This document shows positions 16,282 to 23,976 of a DNA stretch of 42,216 nt, piece after piece. Under the pieces are notes generated by a model that was not told where the DNA came from, made no database searches, and was given only the letters and a program-made list of their open reading frames with translations. The stretch is from Clostridium guangxiense (GTDB taxonomy: Bacteria > Bacillota > Clostridia > Clostridiales > Clostridiaceae), in the NCBI RefSeq assembly GCF_021043395.1, contig NZ_JAJNKE010000038.1, forward strand, positions 1-42,216, given 5' to 3'. Each line of letters starts with the position of its first letter. Position 1 is the first letter of the stretch. The translations under genes were made by a program, and so were the position numbers.

Positions 16282-17586
16282 ATGGCTGCAATTATTTTTA
16301 AGTTAAAAGATAATAAGTATAATATTATAGATCCCTACTATGGTGGAATTTGGGAATTTGAAGAGAAAGAACTTGAAATTTACTTGGAATTATTGAAACT
16401 CTTGGAAGAGAAAAATGTCAATGAAATATTAAAAGAAATTAATAGTGACAAATTAAAAGAAGTTATTAATTTTATTATAAAAGAGTCTATTCCCGTAGAT
16501 ACAACTTTTTTTCCAGAATTAATATTAAAAAAATTACATAAGTATAATATTGGCATAATTGTTCCTCCTGAAATAATATTGGAAGTAAGTCGTATGTGTA
16601 ATTATAATTGTCCATGGTGTTATATACCATCTATGAAGCAAGAAGAAAAATTATTAGATGTTTCTGAAATAAGTAAAAAAATTATAGAACCATTTGTTTT
16701 ACAAGGAGCGCGATGTTGGACTATAACAGGTGGAGAACCTTCATTAACAATTGACCGCACAATAAGCATAATTACTAAAATTAAAGAAACAACTAAAGAC
16801 TTATTAAATAGGAAACCTAAAATAAGCCTTTTAACAAATGGATTTAAATTTTCTGAGTATGCAAATGATTATTATAATGCAGGAGTAAATACTGTTCAGA
16901 TACAATTGTCTTCGCCAAAAGAAAAACAAGAATTACAGTTAAGAAATCCTAATAATAAAATAAATTCATATAAGTATGCTATTGATGGTATAAGAAGTGC
17001 AAAGAAACTTGGCATGTATACTGCTATAAATATGGTAATTGAACCTAAAGAAAATATAAATTCAATTTGTGAGATGATTGAGCTTGCAGATAAATTAGAT
17101 GTTGATCTTTTGAGAATTACACCAGTAGTAACTTCGGGAAAAGCTAAGCAAAATAGTATAGATTTAAATATTAAAAACTATAAAAAGATTAAGGACATGG
17201 TAGATGATGGGAAAAAACGCTTAAAAAAAGATTCTAGAGTTAAGCTTTATTTGCCAGATTATGATTTGGAAAATGGAAGACCTATGCGCTGTGGTTTGGG
17301 ATTTGTAGATTTTTATATTGATTACAGCGGTAAGGTGTATCCATGCAATAATTTAATTGATGAAAGTTTAGTATGCTCTGATGGTAAAAATAGTGACTAT
17401 GTTGATATTTGGTATAATTCTAGTTGCTTTAAGATGTTTAGAAATTATAATGAGACTAATATAGGAGAAGAATGCGGGAAATGTGAATATAGAGGAATGT
17501 GTGTTGGAAATTGTATAGCTAGATGTTGGCAGAGATATGGCAAGTTTGATTTATTAAAAAAACCATATAAATGTTTTAAGGATTAA
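16282..17586 (+). CDS. Radical SAM/SPASM peptide maturase, copy 1
   Basis: A 434-residue enzyme. Residues 1-95 form an N-terminal domain with D-P-Y-Y-G-G-I-W at 17-24; size and position would suit a peptide-recognition domain, which is inference. The radical SAM core begins with C106-N-Y-N-C110-P-W-C113-Y, the CX3CX2C motif that binds the SAM-cleaving [4Fe-4S] cluster, followed by T-G-G-E-P. The C-terminus is a complete SPASM domain: C-X12-G-X4-C, then C-X2-C-X5-C-X3-C, then a last Cys in K-C-F, enough for two auxiliary clusters. Such enzymes install thioether, C-C or other crosslinks in ribosomal peptides. The next gene is a homologue 16 bases away, and a small peptide gene follows. The ATG at 16282 is preferred over the adjacent TTG; the binding site GGGGAAG is moderate. 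Confidence 0.9.
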   Translation: MAAIIFKLKDNKYNIIDPYYGGIWEFEEKELEIYLELLKLLEEKNVNEILKEINSDKLKEVINFIIKESIPVDTTFFPELILKKLHKYNIGIIVPPEIILEVSRMCNYNCPWCYIPSMKQEEKLLDVSEISKKIIEPFVLQGARCWTITGGEPSLTIDRTISIITKIKETTKDLLNRKPKISLLTNGFKFSEYANDYYNAGVNTVQIQLSSPKEKQELQLRNPNNKINSYKYAIDGIRSAKKLGMYTAINMVIEPKENINSICEMIELADKLDVDLLRITPVVTSGKAKQNSIDLNIKNYKKIKDMVDDGKKRLKKDSRVKLYLPDYDLENGRPMRCGLGFVDFYIDYSGKVYPCNNLIDESLVCSDGKNSDYVDIWYNSSCFKMFRNYNETNIGEECGKCEYRGMCVGNCIARCWQRYGKFDLLKKPYKCFKD

Positions 17587-17602
17587 AAGGAGAATGATTA
17601 AA

Positions 17603-18952
17603 ATGGCATTATCAATTTTTAAAAAAAACAATAATGAATTTCATATTGTTGATCCGTATTATGGTGGTATATGGAAAGCAAGTAGATATGAAATTGAATT
17701 GCTTTTAAATATAATTAAAGTTTTACAAACTAAAAATATAAATAACATTGATAACTTTCAAAATAGAGATCTTTATTTTAAATATAATGATGAAGAAATA
17801 AAAAATATGATTGATTTTATAAGAAATGAAAATATTTCCATGACTAGTACTTTTATTGCCGAATCAATATTAAAAAACATTGATACTTATCATGAGGGTA
17901 TTATAACTACGCCAACTATTATTATGGAGGTTAACAGAATATGCAATTACAGGTGTCCATGGTGCTATCTGGAGTACATGGGCGAAAACAGAGGAAAATC
18001 ATTAAATATTGAAGAGTATGAAAAAAAAATAATAGATCCTATGCTTCAATCGGGGACTAAAAATTGGGGATTAACAGGAGGAGAGCCTTCACTAACTTTA
18101 GATAAGACAACAGAATTAGCAAAGATCATAAATGATAAGACAATATCGATGTATGGTGTGCATCCATATATATTGTTGTTTACAAATGGTCATATGTTAT
18201 CAAAATATGCTGAATATTATAAGAAATCTGGAATTACAGCTGTTCAGGTGAGCTTATCTTCTGCAGATCCAGAGCAAGAAAAAATTTTAAGAAGAGCACC
18301 GTTAGAAATAAATTCATATAATGAAGTTGTTAATGGAATAAAAGAATGCAAAAAAATAGGATTAAAAGTAATATTAAATTCTGTAATTACGTCTGATATT
18401 GGATATGGTTCTAATATTGAGAATATTCCATTATTATATGAACTAGTAAATGACTTAAACATAGATGAATTAGATATAAATTTAGCATGTCCATCTGGAC
18501 AAGCTAAAAATAATAAAATAATATTTAGTAAGCAAGATTACAGTAGAATAACTACATTAATTAGCGAGTATTCTAAGAAAATTAAAATTGATAAAAAATA
18601 TTATCCTCCAGCAGATGAATTGGAAAATAACAGAGATATTAGGTGTGGAGCTGGATTACTTGAATTTTATGTTGATTACAGAGGATACACTTATCCATGT
18701 AATAATTTAATTGATGAAAGATTAAGATGTAGTAATAATCCAGTTACAAAAGACAATATAAGTAATATATGGTTTGAGTCATCTGTATTATCTAATTTTA
18801 GAGATTATGAGTGCAATAATATTAATTCTGAATGTGCTAATTGTCACTATAGAGGATTTTGTATTGGTAGCTGTTTTGCAAGAATATGGCATCAATATGG
18901 TAAATTGAAAATGGATAAAAAGCCAACTAGCTGCTTTAAAGAATTAGCATAG
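17603..18952 (+). CDS. Radical SAM/SPASM peptide maturase, copy 2
   Basis: A 449-residue homologue of the preceding enzyme, alike end to end: D-P-Y-Y-G-G-I-W again at 17-24, radical SAM cluster C114-N-Y-R-C118-P-W-C121-Y, T-G-G-E-P-S, and a SPASM domain with all seven Cys (R-C-G-A-G...Y-P-C-N-N; C-A-N-C-H-Y-R-G-F-C-I-G-S-C; final S-C-F). Differences are spread through the whole length, so the duplication is old. Each may act on a different residue of one peptide, or they may form a heterodimer. The ATG at 17603 has AGGAG ten bases upstream; an in-frame ATG at 17594 is too close to it. A 171-base AT-rich gap with a TTATTATT/AATAATAA hairpin separates this gene from the peptide gene. Confidence 0.9.
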   Translation: MALSIFKKNNNEFHIVDPYYGGIWKASRYEIELLLNIIKVLQTKNINNIDNFQNRDLYFKYNDEEIKNMIDFIRNENISMTSTFIAESILKNIDTYHEGIITTPTIIMEVNRICNYRCPWCYLEYMGENRGKSLNIEEYEKKIIDPMLQSGTKNWGLTGGEPSLTLDKTTELAKIINDKTISMYGVHPYILLFTNGHMLSKYAEYYKKSGITAVQVSLSSADPEQEKILRRAPLEINSYNEVVNGIKECKKIGLKVILNSVITSDIGYGSNIENIPLLYELVNDLNIDELDINLACPSGQAKNNKIIFSKQDYSRITTLISEYSKKIKIDKKYYPPADELENNRDIRCGAGLLEFYVDYRGYTYPCNNLIDERLRCSNNPVTKDNISNIWFESSVLSNFRDYECNNINSECANCHYRGFCIGSCFARIWHQYGKLKMDKKPTSCFKELA

Positions 18953-19110
18953 ATTATTATTAATAGATAGTTTATTTCCTTATCAAATAATAATTTGTAT
19001 ATATGTATATTTTTAATGTGCATTATAAATTTTATGATTAAGAATTAATAAATAAAAATTGGCATTAATTAATATTATATAATAATAAATTAATGTATAT
19101 ATAATATGCT

Positions 19111-19120
19111 AGGAGGTGAT
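19111..19120 (+). promoter_or_regulatory. Near-perfect Shine-Dalgarno before the small peptide
   Basis: AGGAGGTGAT is fully complementary to the 3' end of 16S rRNA and lies three bases before the ATG. It is the strongest ribosome binding site in the cluster and implies high expression of the peptide compared with its enzymes. Confidence 0.75.
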
Positions 19121-19123
19121 AGA

Positions 19124-19225
19124 ATGAAGAGAATAAGGAAACAAAGTAAAAAAATGTCCGTGGTTTCATGTAAAGTAATTACGGGAGAAGAAATCACAAT
19201 TTCCCCAAAGGTAAATAAAAATTAA
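19124..19225 (+). CDS. Putative RiPP precursor peptide, 33 residues
   Basis: A very basic small peptide. Residues 1-10 are M-K-R-I-R-K-Q-S-K-K; the remainder has a single Cys (C16) in S-V-V-S-C-K-V-I-T-G, then E-E-I-T-I-S-P-K and an Asn/Lys tail. There are no aromatic residues, so an aromatic cyclophane is unlikely; a thioether from C16 to a backbone carbon, or epimerisation, would be possible with radical SAM enzymes. The evidence that it is real is its perfect Shine-Dalgarno, its place between two peptide maturases and an acetyltransferase/exporter pair, and the stable hairpin after its stop. I cannot match it to a named family such as SCIFF, Clo7bot or epipeptides. The leader/core border is unknown. 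Confidence 0.65.
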   Translation: MKRIRKQSKKMSVVSCKVITGEEITISPKVNKN

Positions 19226-19234
19226 ATTTGTTGT

Positions 19235-19268
19235 TCAAAGGATATATAAATTTTTATATATCCTTTGA
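19235..19268 (+). promoter_or_regulatory. Perfect intercistronic hairpin after the peptide gene
   Basis: A 16-base perfect inverted repeat (TCAAAGGATATATAAA and its complement) with a two-base centre, ten bases after the peptide stop. No T-run follows, so it is not a classical terminator. It is more likely an mRNA-stabilising or partial-attenuation element that sets a high ratio of peptide to downstream products. Confidence 0.65.
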
Positions 19269-19285
19269 CATTAGAGGTGCATGTT

Positions 19286-20188
19286 ATGAAAATTGAATTT
19301 TTGCATGGAACTGAAAATGATTTAGATGATATTATCAAAATTGAATCTGAAGCATATAAAAAAATATCCAAAAACAATTTAAGTAAGAGAACATTTAAAG
19401 AAATTAAGATGTTTTATGAACAATGTCCAGATGGGTTTTTTGTTTCAAAATGCAATGATGAAAATGTAGGATTTATTTTTACAAGAAATTGGGGGACTAT
19501 GGGATGGTCAGGACCTAGTGCTATTTATCCTGACTTTCAGAAAATGGGAATAGGAAAAAAATTATTAGATATGAGTTCAAATTTTTTAAATATAAATAAA
19601 TGTAATTATTATGGATTTGAAACAATTCCACAAAATTTAAATATTTATACTAGATGCAATTCTATACCAACTACACCAACACTTATAATGAAAAAAAAAT
19701 TAAAACTAGCTTCTTTAGAAAGTTCTAAAAAAGATCTAATAATTAGAAAAGCAAAATTTAAGAGTGATTATGAAAATATTTATAACTTTGCAGAAAAAAT
19801 TATACATGGCATTGATTTAGCCAATGGAATTACGTTAGGAGAATTATATTTAAATTATAATGTGTTTTTGATAAATTATAATGATTATTTAAACGGTTTT
19901 TTTATAACCAAATTAAATGATAAAAATTCTCTATATATACCTATAATTATTTTGTCATTAAATCATGGGTTGAAATTCAAAGATTACATATCATTAATTG
20001 AAAGATATTTTTACGAAAATAAAATTTCGTCTTTGACTTATCCAATTAATTGCTCAAATATAAAATTGGTATTATTTATGAAGGAACATGGATATAAATC
20101 GGTGGCATATTCATTAAGAATGATTAATGACAAGTCAAAAGAATTTAACCCTAATAATGGAGTCTTTTTATATTTATGGGGTACTTAA
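19286..20188 (+). CDS. GNAT family acetyltransferase, two-part
   Basis: A 300-residue protein. The first 140 residues are a GNAT domain with the acetyl-CoA pyrophosphate loop D-F-Q-K-M-G-I-G-K-K-L-L-D near 87-99 and the preceding strand S-G-P-S-A-I-Y-P. The second half (about 150-300) has a similar pattern of strands and a C-terminal E-H-G-Y-K, and may be a second, degenerate GNAT-like unit. Two-part GNATs are common; acylation of the processed peptide, the exporter's cargo or a self-protection role are all possible here. I place the start at the ATG at 19286, seven bases after GAGGTG; in-frame TTG at 19265 lies in the hairpin. It is 19 bases upstream of the MFS gene. Confidence 0.8.
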   Translation: MKIEFLHGTENDLDDIIKIESEAYKKISKNNLSKRTFKEIKMFYEQCPDGFFVSKCNDENVGFIFTRNWGTMGWSGPSAIYPDFQKMGIGKKLLDMSSNFLNINKCNYYGFETIPQNLNIYTRCNSIPTTPTLIMKKKLKLASLESSKKDLIIRKAKFKSDYENIYNFAEKIIHGIDLANGITLGELYLNYNVFLINYNDYLNGFFITKLNDKNSLYIPIIILSLNHGLKFKDYISLIERYFYENKISSLTYPINCSNIKLVLFMKEHGYKSVAYSLRMINDKSKEFNPNNGVFLYLWGT

Positions 20189-20207
20189 TATGTGGAGGAA
20201 GAATAAA

Positions 20208-21425
20208 ATGAAAAATGAAATTATAAAAAATAAAGCATTCATGAAATTGTGGCTAGGAAGTACAGTCTCAAATTTAGGGGATTCTATGGATAATATTGTA
20301 TTTATAATGTTAGCAATTAAATTAACTAATTCACCATCGGCTACTGGAATTTTAATGATGATAATATCATTACCAAATTTTATTTTTTCAATTCTAGGCG
20401 GAACAGTTGCAGACAATTATGAAAAGAAAAAAATTATGTTATATGCTAATTTAGGACAAGGGCTTGTTACATTAATAATACTTATATTAGTTATGTTTGA
20501 CAAAATGACATTTTTAGCGTTATGTATTCTCCTGTTTATTGTAGAAAGTTTATCTAGATTTAATACTCCAGCATATATGGCATTACTTCCTAGCATAGTA
20601 GAAAAAAAGTTGTTTGTTAATGCAAGAGCGTTTTCTTTATCAACACAAAGTGTAATAGGAATGGTAGGACCATCTATTGCAGCTATACTAATTAATAATG
20701 GATACACTTTACCAATTGCATTTGATGCTTTTAGCTATATTTTTGCAGCATTTATGATAGGAATTACTTCTATAAAAGTTAGTATATTAAAAAAAACAAA
20801 AGTCAAAAATATTTTTACAAAAGAGTTTATGAATGATATTATAGACGGATTTAAGTACTTAAAATTAAATAAAAATTTATTAAGCATTTTTTCGTTGATT
20901 TTTTTTATTAATTTATTTTTAGGATTTTTTGATGTTGCATTACCTTTTTATGTAAAAATAAATTTAAGGTTACCTACTCAATATTATGGATATTTAAAAA
21001 CTATGGCAATTGGAACATTTGTGTTTGCCAGTTTTATAATTACAAAGAGTACAATATTAAAACCAGGAAAAATAAGTGTATTATCAATTTTTCCAATGGG
21101 AATAAGTTTAATTGTTTTTGGTTTGTCTAAAAACTTTTTTATATCAAGTATATTCTGGATAGTTGCATCTATATTTAGATGCTTTATTGTTTTAATGTTA
21201 AATTCATTTTATGGTTTAATAGGAGATGATCAATATAGAGGAAGAATCATGGGAATGAGTACAATGTTATACGCTACGATAGTACCAATTTCTAATGGAC
21301 TATCAGGAATAATGGTACAAAGTTTTACGGCATCAGTAATATTTATTTTATCAGGTTTTGGCTTATTATTAGTTGCAATAGTTTATCTATTTAATAGAAG
21401 TTTATTACAATATAAGATTAATTAA
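20208..21425 (+). CDS. MFS transporter, probable peptide exporter of the cluster
   Basis: A 405-residue major facilitator with about 12 membrane helices. The N-terminal F-M-K-L-W-L-G-S-T-V-S-N-L-G-D-S and the loop D-N-Y-E-K-K-K-I-M are typical of the MFS_3/enterobactin-exporter-like group that also contains macrolide efflux proteins. A second conserved stretch, Y-R-G-R-I-M-G-M, lies in the C-terminal half. Position in the cluster suggests export of the modified peptide or resistance to it. The ATG at 20208 has GGAGGAA seven bases before it; upstream in-frame starts overlap the acetyltransferase gene. The Nif3-family gene begins 15 bases after the stop. Confidence 0.85.
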   Translation: MKNEIIKNKAFMKLWLGSTVSNLGDSMDNIVFIMLAIKLTNSPSATGILMMIISLPNFIFSILGGTVADNYEKKKIMLYANLGQGLVTLIILILVMFDKMTFLALCILLFIVESLSRFNTPAYMALLPSIVEKKLFVNARAFSLSTQSVIGMVGPSIAAILINNGYTLPIAFDAFSYIFAAFMIGITSIKVSILKKTKVKNIFTKEFMNDIIDGFKYLKLNKNLLSIFSLIFFINLFLGFFDVALPFYVKINLRLPTQYYGYLKTMAIGTFVFASFIITKSTILKPGKISVLSIFPMGISLIVFGLSKNFFISSIFWIVASIFRCFIVLMLNSFYGLIGDDQYRGRIMGMSTMLYATIVPISNGLSGIMVQSFTASVIFILSGFGLLLVAIVYLFNRSLLQYKIN

Positions 21426-21440
21426 GTTGAGGAGGTTAAT

Positions 21441-22259
21441 ATGAACACTGAAGAAATAATGGATATTTCGCTTAAAATGTCTGGACTAAAAAAAATTCCT
21501 TGCGATTCAGAAATAATTGTTAGAGGAGATAACATAAATAGTATATTATTTGGGGTAGATGCAACTATTTCTGAATTATTAATGGCTAAACAATTATCAA
21601 TTGATTGTGTTATAAGTCATCATCCCGTGGGAATAAGCTCAATACTAAATTTTTCTGGCATTTTGAATGCACAAATTGAATGTATGGTTAAAGCTGGTGT
21701 TCCAATAAATAAAGCCTGCAAATTATTAAAAGATAAGATAAATAAAATCAATTTTGAAAATGCAGCCATTAATTTTAGTAGAAATGCATCATCTGCAAAA
21801 TTATTAAATATACCTTATATTAATATTCATACTCCAGCTGATATTATATCTGAAAAGATTGTTCAAAAACATTTGGATATGAAATTTAAATATAATTCAA
21901 AGGTGAGGCTCTACGAAATAATAGAATCATTACTTGAAATAGATGAATATAATAGATCACCTTTAAAACCTAGTATTAGAGTAGGTTCAAAAGATGATTT
22001 TGCAGGAAGAATATTAGTGTTAATGGCAGGCGGTACTATAGCTAGTGGAGAGGTTTTAAAAGCGTATTTTGATGCAGGAATAGGAACAATAATATGTATG
22101 TATTTACCAGATGATATTAGGATGGAAGTGGAAGAACAGAATATAGGAAATATAATTGAAGCCGGTCATATGGCAAGTGATTCTATTGGAATTAATAGGA
22201 TAATAGACAAATTGGAAGAAGGTGGTGTTAAGGTAGTGAAAACATCAGGAATAATATAG
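21441..22259 (+). CDS. Nif3-family (YbgI/YqfO-like) metal-dependent protein
   Basis: A 272-residue protein of the Nif3 family, which forms toroidal hexamers with a two-metal site. Metal-ligand motifs are visible: I-S-H60-H61-P-V-G, the H-T-P-A-D that takes the place of the usual H-T-N-L-D, and near the C-terminus E-A-G-H-M-A-S-D-S-I-G, which replaces the usual G-H-x2-S-E (Glu replaced by Asp). It lacks the PII-like insert of the longer members. Function of the family is uncertain (hydrolase or cyclohydrolase proposals). Unlike the single housekeeping copy usually found near rpoD or in other contexts, this one ends a peptide cluster, so it is probably a recruited paralogue. GAGGAGG precedes the ATG. 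Confidence 0.8.
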   Translation: MNTEEIMDISLKMSGLKKIPCDSEIIVRGDNINSILFGVDATISELLMAKQLSIDCVISHHPVGISSILNFSGILNAQIECMVKAGVPINKACKLLKDKINKINFENAAINFSRNASSAKLLNIPYINIHTPADIISEKIVQKHLDMKFKYNSKVRLYEIIESLLEIDEYNRSPLKPSIRVGSKDDFAGRILVLMAGGTIASGEVLKAYFDAGIGTIICMYLPDDIRMEVEEQNIGNIIEAGHMASDSIGINRIIDKLEEGGVKVVKTSGII

Positions 22260-22346
22260 CGTATTGATTTTATCATTTGCAATCCGTATCAACCACAATA
22301 ATATTCATATATTATTATCATGAATAAATTTAATATATAAATAAGG

Positions 22347-22388
22347 AGCTTTAACTGCCTCAATAACAGGTGGTTAAAGCTTTTTTAT
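22347..22388 (+). terminator. Terminator ending the RiPP cluster
   Basis: AGCTTTAACTGCC and GGTGGTTAAAGCT with a short loop, followed by TTTTTT. It closes the operon after the Nif3-family gene. Confidence 0.9.
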
Positions 22389-22423
22389 TTACTAAAAAAT
22401 AAAATTATTAGGAGGAAGTAAAA

Positions 22424-22864
22424 ATGTCAATAAATAAAACAAAGGAAATGTCTAAGGAAGAAATTACAGAAAGTGAAGATCCAGTAGAAGAAAAAGAAAA
22501 ATCTAATTTTCACAAGAAGGCAGTTGTATTTAATATAAGTGCAGAGGGTAAAAAAATCATTGATGAATTCAAGCAGTATCTTATAGAAAACAAGAAAGTT
22601 TCCAGCACTTTAAGGTCATACCTTTTTGATGTTAATAGTTTTATAGAATTTGTTGAAACTGATGGAACGGCATTTAATGGTAAATTTACTCTTCAAAATT
22701 ATAAGGATTTTATAGAAATGCAAATAGATAAAAAATTTAAGATTAACACTATTAACAAAAGGATTAACAGCCTACAGCAGTTCAATATATTCCTATTATC
22801 AAAGGAGTATATGGACGGGGTGATTATAATTCTAAAGAAGGACAAGCTAACAGAAGAAAAGTAG
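22424..22864 (+). CDS. Tyrosine recombinase N-terminal domain only
   Basis: A 146-residue protein. After a charged, disordered stretch of about 40 residues (many E and K) comes a SAM-like core-binding domain of phage integrases: F-K-Q-Y-L-I-E-N-K-K-V-S-S-T-L-R-S-Y-L-F-D, then N-T-I-N-K-R-I-N-S-L-Q-Q-F-N-I-F-L. The catalytic R-H-R-Y domain is absent; the frame stops and no matching frame follows, so this is either a truncated integrase or a DNA-binding protein made from one. It has a proper binding site (AGGAGG) and terminators on both sides, so it may be expressed. Its place just after the RiPP cluster is compatible with arrival by a mobile element, though that is inference. Confidence 0.7.
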   Translation: MSINKTKEMSKEEITESEDPVEEKEKSNFHKKAVVFNISAEGKKIIDEFKQYLIENKKVSSTLRSYLFDVNSFIEFVETDGTAFNGKFTLQNYKDFIEMQIDKKFKINTINKRINSLQQFNIFLLSKEYMDGVIIILKKDKLTEEK

Positions 22865-22944
22865 AAATAAAAATAAAAGACTTAAAGCAATCAATTTAAA
22901 TTTCAATTAACTATATATAAATAAATATAATATCAAAATACATA

Positions 22945-22980
22945 AATGATAGATGAATTAAGGTCTATCATTTTTTTATT
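22945..22980 (+). terminator. Rho-independent terminator
   Basis: AATGATAGA and TCTATCATT with an 11-base loop, then a T-run, between the integrase fragment and the next gene. Confidence 0.8.
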
Positions 22981-22995
22981 TTGGAGGAAAAGAAA

Positions 22996-23280
22996 ATGGA
23001 CAATAAAGCAGATAACAAGACCTTAATTAGCAAATTTATTATGAAAGAAGTAGAGCAAATTTACATGAAATACAGTGCTATAGAAGAAGAGGAATTAAAT
23101 ATAGTTGCTGATTTCATAAAGTTGCTTGAAGAAAATAAAATAGATTTTGACCCTTATGTAGACTATAGAGCTATGAAGGCTATGTTAATTCAGAAGGAAA
23201 AGAAATTTTATACTGCTATAAAGATATATAGAAGAAGGGGAAAGATTAAATGTACATTATTCAAACAAAACAGGATTTAA
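22996..23280 (+). CDS. Uncharacterised 94-residue protein
   Basis: A charged, helical protein (many E, K, I) with no membrane segment or Cys motif that I recognise. The region E-E-E-E-L-N-I-V-A-D-F-I-K-L-L-E-E-N-K-I-D-F-D-P is amphipathic. I place the start at the ATG at 22996, after GGAGGAAAAGAAA. Its 3' end overlaps the next gene by 31 bases in another frame, so the two are probably translationally coupled. No function assigned. Confidence 0.6.
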   Translation: MDNKADNKTLISKFIMKEVEQIYMKYSAIEEEELNIVADFIKLLEENKIDFDPYVDYRAMKAMLIQKEKKFYTAIKIYRRRGKIKCTLFKQNRI

Positions 23281-23645
23281 ATATACTAGAAAAATCAAAG
23301 GTCATGGAGGAAGAATTTATTAAATTACTTAAAGATAAATTTAACAGCTTATACGAGGATCTTTCAGAAGGAACACCTCTAAATGAATTTTCTCTTGAAG
23401 ATAAAGGGTATATTGTAATATTGCATGAGGGTGACAACATAAGAAATTTATCAACGGTGGGATTAAATCCAAATGGGGGGCTTCTTTCTGCAATCCCCGA
23501 GTTTATAAATGAAATGATCCTTAATAAATTTAAGATATATGAAGTAATAGTAGTTTATAATAATGAATTCTGCATGACATTTTATATGTCAGATAAATTA
23601 ATAAATGATGATGAAGTAAAGAAGTGGATAGAAGAATACAAGTAA
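23250..23645 (+). CDS. Uncharacterised 131-residue protein
   Basis: A soluble protein with a mixed alpha/beta pattern: D-K-G-Y-I-V-I-L-H-E-G-D-N, N-P-N-G-G-L-L-S-A-I-P-E-F-I-N-E-M-I, and Y-E-V-I-V-V-Y-N-N-E-F-C-M-T-F-Y. I recognise no family. The ATG is preceded by AGAAGGGGAAAG inside the upstream gene. The 31-base overlap and a terminator right after the stop indicate a two-gene operon with the preceding protein. Confidence 0.6.
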   Translation: MYIIQTKQDLNILEKSKVMEEEFIKLLKDKFNSLYEDLSEGTPLNEFSLEDKGYIVILHEGDNIRNLSTVGLNPNGGLLSAIPEFINEMILNKFKIYEVIVVYNNEFCMTFYMSDKLINDDEVKKWIEEYK

Positions 23646-23684
23646 AAGCTCTTAGCCTAAGTATATTGGTTAAGAGCTTTTTTT
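23645..23684 (+). terminator. Rho-independent terminator
   Basis: AAAGCTCTTAGCC and GGTTAAGAGCTTT with a 12-base loop and a run of T, directly after the two-gene operon. Confidence 0.9.
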
Positions 23685-23860
23685 ATATAAGAAATTATTG
23701 TTGTTATTAAGGAAGGTTTGATAAAGATAAGTATATTACAAGAGGAATAAATGCAAATATAAAAATGGAGATTCAATTATTAATATGATCATTAAAAATA
23801 TATGTTTATTTTTATGAAAAATTTGATATAATATAAATAAGAAATGCAAAAAATAAAAAT

Positions 23861-23879
23861 AGGGTGTTGGCGCACCCTA
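23861..23879 (-). terminator. Terminator of the toxin mRNA
   Basis: AGGGTG and CACCCT form a tight hairpin; on the minus strand it is followed by ATTTTTATTTTTT. It would end the toxin transcript about 90 bases beyond the toxin stop. Confidence 0.65.
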
Positions 23880-23895
23880 TAGTATACAATATAGT
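23867..23895 (+). promoter_or_regulatory. Promoter of the antitoxin RNA
   Basis: TTGGCG and TATAGT are separated by exactly 17 bases, pointing into the 3' end of the toxin gene. The predicted start is near 23902. Confidence 0.5.
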
Positions 23896-23901
23896 TGCTT
23901 A

Positions 23902-23976
23902 GGCAACTGGCATCACTATTAAATTTGTAATTAAAAATAGTAGCTAACCATTGCGAACGGGGCTACTATTTTTTTG
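23902..23976 (+). ncRNA. Probable antisense antitoxin RNA (type I)
   Basis: A short RNA of about 75 bases would start at the promoter above and end at the hairpin ATAGTAGC/GGCTACTAT plus TTTTTTT (about 23937-23976). Its 3' part is complementary to the 3' end of the toxin reading frame and its 3' UTR, the arrangement of txpA/RatA and bsrG/SR4 of Bacillus subtilis. The first bases, ACTGGCATCACT, also resemble the toxin leader on the other strand (one difference over 12 bases). Confidence 0.5.

Noticed and set aside
16263-16301. 12-codon frame overlapping the start of the first radical SAM gene, as a leader or second precursor peptide
   Set aside because: It has no ribosome binding site of its own and no features of a precursor; it is expected by chance in this DNA.
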